A stretch of 64,000 nt of DNA from Streptomyces kanamyceticus (GTDB lineage: Bacteria; Actinomycetota; Actinomycetes; Streptomycetales; Streptomycetaceae), in assembly GCF_008704495.1 (NCBI RefSeq), contig NZ_CP023699.1, positions 10,069,898-10,133,897 of the forward strand, in the 5' to 3' direction. A program made the position numbers and the translations under genes. A model generated the notes under the pieces. The model saw nothing but the letters and a program-made list of their open reading frames with translations. It had not been told where the DNA came from and searched no databases. Below, piece by piece: positions 52,797-60,483 of this stretch. Positions within the stretch are counted from its first letter, which is position 1. The number at the start of each line of letters is the position of its first letter.

Positions 52797-53902
52797 CGGG
52801 AGCCGGATCTGGTCGGGACCCGGGGCCGGTAGTGCTGTTCGGCGAGGTGGTCCAGGCGGACGGCCTCGAGGGTGACCCTGGTAATGCGTTCGGTGCCGTC
52901 CAGCAGCGCGGCCAGGGCCGCTTGCTTCACCAGACGCGCCAGGGATCCGATCCGCCCGGCGGTGCGGGCGTGCAGGTACGGTGCCAGCCGCACCAGACTC
53001 CCGGACCGGTGGTGGCGTAGGTCGAGTGCGTTCTCCAGTGCCCGTACCAGGTCCTTGAACGGTTCGTGCTCACCCTCACGTGCGGGGAAGGAATCGCAGT
53101 CGACGAGGCTGGCGCGTGCGGCGAGCTGCTCCCCGCGTACCCCCGTGAACAACGGCGTGCTGGTGACGTCGATGCCCGCGTACACGAACGTCGCGCCGAT
53201 CCGCTCGGTGAGGTCTTTGAGGAGATCGGCGCTCTGGGCACCGGTGGTGGTGCGAGGGTTGAGTCGGTGGATCTCGTCGATCATCACCAGCCGCACACCC
53301 ACCTGCGTGTACGTGTGGCAAACGCTGTTGACGACCTGGGCCTGGGACATCCGGGCGGTGGCGGGGATGCCGAGGTAGCGGGCGAACTCCAGCGCGAGAG
53401 TCTTGGCACTGGCGGCGGGCGGCACCAGCACGTAGGCGACCGGGACCTGCCCGCCCGCGGCCGACTCGCCCTGGCGCCTCCTGCGGGCGAGGTGGCAGGC
53501 GCGTCCGACCTGGAGCAGCGCGGTGGTCTTCCCGGCCCCGGCGGGGCCGGTGACGATCAGGGACGGGCGTGCGGTGACCTGTTGGTGACGGCCCAGCAGC
53601 ATCAGGGCGCGTACCTGTGTGGCCAGCATGTCGATCGCCGGGGTGCGTACGGTGACGAACTGCGAGTGGTAGGCCAGGCGTTCGGCCAAGCTGCGCGCGG
53701 GCGCCCCGGGCCCAGGAGGAGTAACGACGGGTGTGGTGGCGAAGCGGGCGAACCCGTCCCACACCGTTACTGCCCCGGCCTGCGCCTGTCCATCGCCGTC
53801 CGCGACGTCCTCGGTGCTCACTGCAGAGTCCGCTGGCCGGTGCGCGGCCGATGTGGCACCGCTTATCGACGCCTCTCTCGTGTCCCTAGGGTTGTTCACC
53901 AC
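52793..53902 (-). CDS. TnsC/TniB-like AAA ATPase
   Basis: ~369 residues. Walker A GPAGAGKTT, Walker B RLVMIDEIHRLN, then DLLKDLTERIGATFVYAGID and a C-terminal RIGSLARLVKQAALAALLDG helix region. TnsC-type ATPases link the target-selection protein to the TnsAB transposase. GTG 53902 or 53899 overlaps the TnsB stop (TGGTGA); the longer frame to 53929 runs back into TnsB. Confidence 0.85.
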   Translation of the reverse strand: MVNNPRDTREASISGATSAAHRPADSAVSTEDVADGDGQAQAGAVTVWDGFARFATTPVVTPPGPGAPARSLAERLAYHSQFVTVRTPAIDMLATQVRALMLLGRHQQVTARPSLIVTGPAGAGKTTALLQVGRACHLARRRRQGESAAGGQVPVAYVLVPPAASAKTLALEFARYLGIPATARMSQAQVVNSVCHTYTQVGVRLVMIDEIHRLNPRTTTGAQSADLLKDLTERIGATFVYAGIDVTSTPLFTGVRGEQLAARASLVDCDSFPAREGEHEPFKDLVRALENALDLRHHRSGSLVRLAPYLHARTAGRIGSLARLVKQAALAALLDGTERITRVTLEAVRLDHLAEQHYRPRVPTRSGSR

Positions 53903-56175
53903 TGCTCGGCCTCCGCTTCGGCATCCCACAGCCCGTACCCGTCGCCACGGGCATCAGCTGCCGCTGTGCCGGTGTTTGCTCCCTCCGGCGCACCCGCGCC
54001 GGTCCTGGCCGTCGTCTCCGTGGCGGCAAGGTCGTCCAGGCTCTCGCCCTCCCATTCCCACCCTCCGCCCGGCCCTCTCTGCATCGTTCTTTCGCCTCCT
54101 GCCGGGTCTGCCACGCCGTCCTGCACGGCACGTGGCGCAGGGGCAGGCTCTCCAGGCTGGCGGTCATCCGGGGCGGCCGACTGTCGTGGTGCCGGCAGAC
54201 CGACAGCGAGACCCTCGAACACGGCCGCGGGGCCGGGTGCGGTGATGGGGCTCTTGCGACCCCGTCGCTTCGGGGGCTTCCCCGCGCTGGCGCGGGTGCG
54301 GCGCAGGAGCTGGTCGAGGGCGTCGGCGAGGTCGGCCTCGTGCTGTTCACGGTCGCCACGCTGGGCGACTTCACCCTGGACGTGGCGCCACATCTGGTCG
54401 TTGAACGGCTGGTGGACGTGGTCGCGGTGGATCCACGGGATCTCATGGAGCTGCTCGTCGCTCAGACGTACCCAGAGCTGCCGGGCGTCGTGCGGGTTGT
54501 AGTGGACCTCCCACTTGCCGTCCTTGACCACGGCGTCCGAGCGCCGGCCTCGGTGGGGGTCGAGGACTTCGTGGTCGTAGGTGCGGTAGTCGATGCGAAT
54601 GCCGCGCTCGGTCACCGGCTGCCACCGTACCGGCAGCAACTCCAGCCAGTCGGCACCGGTCAGCGGCACAGGCACGTACCCGCACACGGTGATCAGAGCG
54701 GCCCACATCTCGTTCGGGGTGAGCACCGTCTTGGCCAGCACCGGGTGCCGCAGGCCCTCGTGCGGCCGGTTCTGCCAGCAGACGATCCACTCATCCAAGA
54801 AGTCCTGCAGCTGCGGGATCGTCCACTGTGCCTCCGCCATAGTGTCCCGGCCCCGGCGCAGCACACTGGACCCGGTATGGCCCGCAACGTGCTGGCAGAA
54901 CAGGTCGTTGATCGAACCGAAGGTCCGCTCCATCACACCCTTGGCCTGTGGCCGCCGTGGCGGGGCCGGCTGCACGCTCACCCCGAGCGTCTCGCACGCG
55001 GCGACGAAGCTCTCGGAGACATAGATTTTCCCGCGGTCCACGACGATCGTCTCCGGCACGATCACCGGGCGGGCCGCCGCCCCTTCCAGCCGCTCGTCCA
55101 GGGACAGCATCCGCGCATACGGCACCTGCGCCCGCGACAAATGCAACGCTGCCGGCCAGGTGGGCCTCGCCGGACGGGGAACCGCCATCTCCGCCAACAA
55201 CAGCGCCGCATCCACAGCCTTCGTGCCGTGAGGCCGCAGCACCGCCGCCAGGATCGACCGTGTCGCCACGTCCACCGCGATCGAAAGCTCAGGACGTCCC
55301 AGGCTTCCGTCCTCCAGTACGGCCATGATGTCCAGCCGGGTGGTGTCGATCTGGACCTGCTCCCCGGGCCGCAACACCACCGGCGCCGCGGGCCCCCGTC
55401 CCGGCGCGGTGGCCGTCCGCGCCCCGTACCCCAGCCGATCCGCCGGATCCGCCAGCACGCTCACCAGCCGGTAGAACGACGACCGTGACGGCATCTCCAC
55501 CACCCCGCGCCCGTGTGTCTCCTCCAGGATCTGCCCGACCAGCACCTGCAGTCCCTTCACCGTTCCCTTCGAGCGGCCCCGCTGCTGGCGCAATCCCTCC
55601 AGCACCGCCGCCACCACCCGCTCATCGGCATAACCCGTCAAAGACCGGCCACGCGAAGGCACCGTGCGCTTATCAACCAGCCCCCACAACCCCTGCTTGC
55701 GGTACACGAGCCGCATCTTCTGTACTGTCAGACGCGTCACCCGCGGAAACCCGAGCGCTGTCATCTCCTTCGCCTTGGCCGCCTCCCGCTGTGCCAGCGT
55801 CCACCGCTCGGGGTCGTACTCCTCCCGCATCACCTGCCCCTCGCGGCCACCCTCGGGATGCGGCCACCCGGTCTCCACCTCCCGGATGTGCGGCAGCCAC
55901 GCCAACGCACGCTGTTGCTCCGCCACCGGCACCGTCTCGAACAAACCCCACTGCGGTACCGCATCCGCCGCCCGCGCACCTACCACCCCAAAGCCTGGAT
56001 CGGCGAACAACCGGTTCAACAGCAACGACGTATCCGCGCCGCCCTCGTCCAGCAGAGACACCTGTTGCCCCCGCAACGCGGCCACCTGAAACGTCCGCCC
56101 CTGGTAGACGACGTGCACACCGACCTCCACCACCGGACGCCGGCCCTTCCCCTTACTGCCACCCACCGCGCTCAC
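53896..56175 (-). CDS. TnsB/TniA-like DDE transposase
   Basis: 759 residues. N-terminal domain (VGVHVVYQGRTFQVAALRGQ), HTH (LTVQKMRLVYRKQGLWGLVD), then a retroviral-integrase-type core with VQIDTTRLDIM (Asp), ETIVVDRGKIYVS (Asp) and KGVMERTFGSINDLFCQHV (Glu). A Mu-type beta-barrel follows, then a long Pro/Ala/Gly-rich tail that may contact TnsC. It makes the strand-transfer cuts. GTG start overlaps the TnsA stop (GTGA). Confidence 0.88.
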   Translation of the reverse strand: MSAVGGSKGKGRRPVVEVGVHVVYQGRTFQVAALRGQQVSLLDEGGADTSLLLNRLFADPGFGVVGARAADAVPQWGLFETVPVAEQQRALAWLPHIREVETGWPHPEGGREGQVMREEYDPERWTLAQREAAKAKEMTALGFPRVTRLTVQKMRLVYRKQGLWGLVDKRTVPSRGRSLTGYADERVVAAVLEGLRQQRGRSKGTVKGLQVLVGQILEETHGRGVVEMPSRSSFYRLVSVLADPADRLGYGARTATAPGRGPAAPVVLRPGEQVQIDTTRLDIMAVLEDGSLGRPELSIAVDVATRSILAAVLRPHGTKAVDAALLLAEMAVPRPARPTWPAALHLSRAQVPYARMLSLDERLEGAAARPVIVPETIVVDRGKIYVSESFVAACETLGVSVQPAPPRRPQAKGVMERTFGSINDLFCQHVAGHTGSSVLRRGRDTMAEAQWTIPQLQDFLDEWIVCWQNRPHEGLRHPVLAKTVLTPNEMWAALITVCGYVPVPLTGADWLELLPVRWQPVTERGIRIDYRTYDHEVLDPHRGRRSDAVVKDGKWEVHYNPHDARQLWVRLSDEQLHEIPWIHRDHVHQPFNDQMWRHVQGEVAQRGDREQHEADLADALDQLLRRTRASAGKPPKRRGRKSPITAPGPAAVFEGLAVGLPAPRQSAAPDDRQPGEPAPAPRAVQDGVADPAGGERTMQRGPGGGWEWEGESLDDLAATETTARTGAGAPEGANTGTAAADARGDGYGLWDAEAEAEQW

Positions 56176-57130
56176 TCCCCACCCAGCATGTCGATCCCCG
56201 CTTCAGATCCACGTCCCGGGCCACCACCGGCAGGCACACCCACCAGCGATCCGCCATGCAACGGCTCATCGAGTCCCGTCACCAACTGCCCCGACCACAA
56301 GGCGTGATAGATGGCAGGCAAGACCTGCAGCGGATCACCCACCGACGCCGCCCCCTCGAACAGCGGCCGCGGCACGGCGAACGCCTCGGCCACCGCAGCC
56401 TGCAGCCCGGGTGTCCGCCGGTACCGGGGGTGGCGGTACCCGGCCAGCCACCGCAGATTCCCGGCCACCACCGCTGGCGGCGGCTCCAGCCGCCGGTACG
56501 CCCACCCCACCCGCGCACACGCCGCCTCCAGCACGACGCCTGCCCGCTGCGCCCGGGCCCCGCCGGAGGCCGGACCCGAGGGGCAGTCCGCGAACAGCCC
56601 GGTGCCGTCGGCGTACCGGGCGAACACTTGCGGCACCCACGAGTGCACCCGCCCATCCGTCTCATCCCGCCACACGAACCGAGCGGGCCGCCCCGCCAAG
56701 CCGGTCACTGCCGACTCCCGGTCCAGCAGCATCAGCTGCGTGCGCATTGCGGCCGACCCGTGCACCACATGCCGCCCGGTACTCGCCGACCACCACCAGC
56801 CCGGACCCCACGACGCTCCGGCACCACCGGGAACGCCGACACCGGCGCCAGTGCCTCGAACCGCACCGATGTGACCGCCTGCTCCCACGACAACTGCGTC
56901 ACTTGTCCGGCAGGACTGCTGAAAGCGACCTCCACGCCCGAGCCCCTCCCCAGCAGCACACCGGCCACCACACGTAACTCCGCGCCCTTCACGCCGGACA
57001 GCCAAGGGCGTACCCGGCCATGCACATCCCGCGAACACCGCCCGTCCCACTCAAAAAGGTGATTCTCAGCGGAAATGCGAACCGTGCGACGCCGCCTCCC
57101 GTACGGTCCGTACCGACCCGCGCCGGGCAC
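56172..57130 (-). pseudogene. TnsA-like endonuclease subunit, frameshifted
   Basis: The 5' frame reads ISAENHLFEWDGRCSRDVHG, VKGAELRVVAGVLLGRGSGV and VRFEALAPVSAFPVVPERR. Near 56830 it must shift by -1 to continue PGWWWSASTGRHVVHGSAAM, RPARFVWRDETDGRVHSWVP, FARYADGTGLFADCPSG and LRWLAGYRHPRYRRTPGL, the pattern of actinobacterial TnsA-like subunits that cut the other strand for clean excision. No X-XXY-YYZ heptamer is present, so this is either decay or a sequence error. Without TnsA such elements may transpose replicatively. Confidence 0.7.
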
Positions 57131-57244
57131 GTTCCCCGGCGTTATGGCCCCGCGCCACCACGCGATGCGACACAGCCCAGTGCACGCGACGGCGATCCCG
57201 CCCGCACCACGGCCGAGCCCTCAACGACCAGCAACGTCCGCTCC

Positions 57245-58648
57245 CTACCGGTACTGGTTGTCTGTGCCCCGGTCCGACCGGAGGACCTCCTCCGCCTCCT
57301 CCTCGGACAGCCGAGCCCACCGGGCCACCTCCTCCAGCGGCACTCCGGCGTTCACGGCGGCCACCATGACCCGCTCCAGCGCCTGGTCGAGCAGATCCGT
57401 GCCACGGCTCAGACCCTCCAGCAGGTGCCGGGCCACCTCGGCAGTCCTGCCGACCTGCGCACCATGTAGCTGCTGCAGCTGTTCCTCGGCCTCGCCAAGG
57501 AGATTGGTGATCGTGAAGCGCTGCTCCGCGGGCACCACAGCGCGCCAGTTCGTCCCCGATCCCGGGGCCTTTCTCTCTCTGGACACAACTCGCAGTCCGG
57601 CGGCCATCGTCGATGGCTGGTGTTCCTGCCGCACCCACCACAGGTTCTCCTCGAACCGCGCAAACGGCCCGGGCTGACCCCCGGGGTGGCGCCGCAGACG
57701 GACAACCGTCCCCATCCACGCGAGCAGCAGACCCCCATGGTCGACCGCGATCAGCGGCCCCAGCCACCCCCTTCCCACCCGCTCGCCCAGACGGCGGCCA
57801 AACGCCCCGTCCACGCCCAGCGGCCGCGCACCCCCGCTGTCCGCCCACACCAACTCCGCCATGACCGGATCCAGCAGCGCATCCGCTACCGCCACCACCT
57901 CCGGAAAGATCACCGCATCCCGGCCCACCACCCGCCACCACTCCAGATCAGCCCCTGCGTTACCGCCCGCAACCTGGTGCAGGCGCCGCGGCCAGATCTC
58001 CTCCCGCTCCCACCCATACGCCCCCTCCCACCACCGGGCCACCACCGCATACGCCAGCCCGAACACCTCACCCGCATCCACCCCCGCCCGCACCGCCCGC
58101 CGCACCACACCCCACCACCGCCGCTGCGCCGCCCCCACCTCCGCAATACCCCGCACGTCCAGGTACTCCAGCGGTTGATCAGCGTCCGCGTCCAGAGCCC
58201 ACCGCCCGTGCCGTACACACACCCGCTCCCACCGCTGCGCGTACCGCACCACACACACCGCGGCCCCGGTACGCCGCGTCGCACACAAACGGCACCCGAA
58301 CGCCACCGGCCCCACTACTGCGCCCCCGACCCGCCACAGCCCCCGAGCAGCACCGTCCTGGCCCGCCGCCAGCTGGGGGTCCTGACGCCCCCAGGACGGC
58401 AGCGCCCGCGCCAGCGCCTTCTCCCCGACCCCGCACAGCCCCGACAGCGCGCGCCGGCCCGCCGCATCCAGCAGCACCTCCGCATCAGCCCGCAGCCCGC
58501 CACCCTCGTGCCGAGGACGGTGCCCGCGCCACCGCCACCCGGACAACAGCGCCTTCTCCTCCAACCCGTACCGATCAGCGATCCGGCACAGAAACGACAA
58601 CGTCGTCTCCCCACACACAGGAGACACACGCAACACCCCAGGAACCAT
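57245..58648 (-). CDS. Second TniQ-family protein, 467 aa
   Basis: Starts with the TniQ pattern LRVSPVCGETTLSFLCRIAD, has a zinc-finger-like CRLCATRRTGAAVC ... RWERVCVRHGRW, and a C-terminal HTH (GVPLEEVARWARLSEEEAEE). It is only distantly related to the TniQ at 51843. Gene order places it first, ~115 bases before the TnsA frame. Two TniQ proteins in a Tn7-like element often mean two target pathways; here this is inference. Confidence 0.7.
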   Translation of the reverse strand: MVPGVLRVSPVCGETTLSFLCRIADRYGLEEKALLSGWRWRGHRPRHEGGGLRADAEVLLDAAGRRALSGLCGVGEKALARALPSWGRQDPQLAAGQDGAARGLWRVGGAVVGPVAFGCRLCATRRTGAAVCVVRYAQRWERVCVRHGRWALDADADQPLEYLDVRGIAEVGAAQRRWWGVVRRAVRAGVDAGEVFGLAYAVVARWWEGAYGWEREEIWPRRLHQVAGGNAGADLEWWRVVGRDAVIFPEVVAVADALLDPVMAELVWADSGGARPLGVDGAFGRRLGERVGRGWLGPLIAVDHGGLLLAWMGTVVRLRRHPGGQPGPFARFEENLWWVRQEHQPSTMAAGLRVVSRERKAPGSGTNWRAVVPAEQRFTITNLLGEAEEQLQQLHGAQVGRTAEVARHLLEGLSRGTDLLDQALERVMVAAVNAGVPLEEVARWARLSEEEAEEVLRSDRGTDNQYR

Positions 58649-58855
58649 CCCCCCAGCCTCCCGGAAAGCACCGCACCCGACGGCTGATTCCCCCTCTCAA
58701 GTATCCCGGCCGCGAGCCCTCCGCTGCCCCCAGCGCTCAACACCCGGCCCCACCCTGCTCACCGCCCTCCTCGTCGATGCCGAGGGCTGCCACGCCACAC
58801 TGATCACGAACCGGAGCAGGGTCCTTTCCAGCGTCGTGGGGGACAACATCTATGT

Positions 58856-59524
58856 ATGGATGAACAGCCGGACGAACACCTGATGGATCTGCCGCGCCCG
58901 CGATGGTCTGCCTACGAGATCGCCGTGTACGGCGGCAGTATCGAGGACGACCTCGTCATCGCGGGCGGATACCTTCGCGTGGCCCAGATCGCAGCAGAGC
59001 GCTGGAGCCTGCACGGCCCCGATGACTCCCTGCCGGTCCCGATCCTCTACAACTACCGCCACAGCGTGGAACTGAGCCTGAAGTGGCTGATCCGGAGGGC
59101 CGCCCGCATCATCCGCACCGAGGGCTACGACACCCGCGGGAGGAACCTGAGCCCACAGAAGGGCGACGCCAAGCTGCGCGAGGACAGCCACTCCATCAAG
59201 AAGCTCGCCGAACGCCTGAACACCTACCTGGGCCTCATCACTGACCTGCAGCCGCCCGAGAACCGCATCGACGACGAGTCGATGGCCACCCTGCTCTGGC
59301 TCGACGGCCAGGACGACACCGGGGAGACGTACCGGTACGCCACCGTCGGCCGTGATGCCGCAAGCCAGCCGTCCCGCCCTCACCAGACCAACATCAACTT
59401 CTACGACGAGGTCAACCGGCTGCATCACCTCGCGTCCCTGCTGCAGGGCGGATACTCCTCACACCTGGACGAGTTCGGACACCAGCTGGCTGAGTACCGC
59501 CAGGCCATGAACGATTACTACTAG
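58856..59524 (+). CDS. HEPN-like hypothetical protein
   Basis: 222 residues, mostly helical. The segment ILYNYRHSVELSLKWLIRRA resembles the N-terminal helix of HEPN-type proteins, and a later helix is NFYDEVNRLHHLASLLQGGY. The catalytic RxxxxH of HEPN ribonucleases is not obvious. No family name can be given. It starts a plus-strand pair with 59680 and lies beside the Tn7-like genes, so it may be cargo. Confidence 0.55.
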   Translation: MDEQPDEHLMDLPRPRWSAYEIAVYGGSIEDDLVIAGGYLRVAQIAAERWSLHGPDDSLPVPILYNYRHSVELSLKWLIRRAARIIRTEGYDTRGRNLSPQKGDAKLREDSHSIKKLAERLNTYLGLITDLQPPENRIDDESMATLLWLDGQDDTGETYRYATVGRDAASQPSRPHQTNINFYDEVNRLHHLASLLQGGYSSHLDEFGHQLAEYRQAMNDYY

Positions 59525-59679
59525 GACACCAGCAGCGCCGCGCGCAGGGCCGGACCGCACAGAGGCCCGGCCACGCTGAGCTCGTTGCCGTCCTTCTGCT
59601 CACACGCTCCGGCTGGCTCACCGCCGTCCCCGCCAAAACCGCTACCCCCAGCCCGGCACACTGCCTACCCTGAAGGCTC

Positions 59680-60447
59680 ATGAACACGCAGGCTTTCAAG
59701 GGCGCCTACCTGGAGCCCTTGTTCCACCAGGTTGAGCAGCTGCGCACCGACGGCGCCTACCGCCAGCTGCCCGCCCCCGCGCCCTCCAGCAGCTTGGCCA
59801 CCGATGACGCCCCGCTGGGACCGTACGCGGCAGCCCACCTGATCCGCGCCTCCTACACCGCAGGCCTGGCCCACGCCGACGCCCTGCGCCGCCTGACCCT
59901 GGCCGGAGAGATCGACCCCACCAGCCCCTTCACCCTGCTGCGCAGTGCCCTGGAGAACTTCGCCACCGGAATCTGGCTGCTCTCCGGCAACCGCCCCGAA
60001 CGCCAGCGCCGCGCGCTGTCGCTGTGGGACGAAGACATGCGCAACCGCCACCAGCACGAGCAGGACACCGGACAGATACCCGCCCCGCCAGGGCAGAGCG
60101 GGGCACTGCGCCGCGCTGAGATCCGAGCCCTGGCCGACCAGCTCGCCCTGGCCCCGCTCGCCGCGCCGAAGACTAACGAGATCATCAGCCAGGCTGCCCC
60201 CGCCGCCGGCCTGACCGCAGTCAAGGTGTGCGCCGCCTGGCGGGCGGCCTCCGGCTTCGCCCACGGCCGCTACTGGCCCAACCTCCGCGCCAGCCAGCCC
60301 CGCGCCGCCCTGCCCGCCGACGACCACGGCGTGTACACCGTTGCCCTGGTCATCGACGAAGACCAACACCAGCCCCTGGCCCACTACTGCCACACCATGC
60401 TCAACCGGCTCCAGGACGCCTACCACGCACGCGCCACCGCCCGCTGA
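59680..60447 (+). CDS. Helical hypothetical protein, 255 aa
   Basis: Contains AHLIRASYTAGLAHADALRR, PFTLLRSALENFATGIWLLS and VKVCAAWRAASGFAHGRYWP. Two long helices with SALENFATG and SGFAHGR are reminiscent of actinobacterial DUF5677/HEPN-type proteins. I cannot assign a function. It converges on the helicase gene with 36 bases between stops. Confidence 0.5.
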   Translation: MNTQAFKGAYLEPLFHQVEQLRTDGAYRQLPAPAPSSSLATDDAPLGPYAAAHLIRASYTAGLAHADALRRLTLAGEIDPTSPFTLLRSALENFATGIWLLSGNRPERQRRALSLWDEDMRNRHQHEQDTGQIPAPPGQSGALRRAEIRALADQLALAPLAAPKTNEIISQAAPAAGLTAVKVCAAWRAASGFAHGRYWPNLRASQPRAALPADDHGVYTVALVIDEDQHQPLAHYCHTMLNRLQDAYHARATAR

Positions 60448-60483
60448 CACCACACCGCCGATCGCCCGCCGCGCATGGACGGC

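Larger units (their letters stand above)
51843..58648 (-). mobile_element. Tn7-like transposition module (ends not identified)
   Basis: Five adjacent minus-strand genes: TniQ-like, TnsA-like (frameshifted), TnsB-like, TnsC-like, TniQ-like. The last four overlap by a few bases each and form one operon. No CRISPR array or cas gene is present. Inverted terminal repeats and target duplications could not be recognised, so the genes beyond either side may or may not be cargo. Confidence 0.7.

Noticed and set aside
51843-58648. CRISPR-associated transposon
   Set aside because: TnsB, TnsC and TniQ are present, but I found no repeat-spacer array and no Cas protein in the window.
57620-58687. Long plus-strand frame with very high Pro/Arg content
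   Set aside because: Antisense shadow of the second TniQ gene, which has conserved motifs; high-GC DNA commonly gives such frames.
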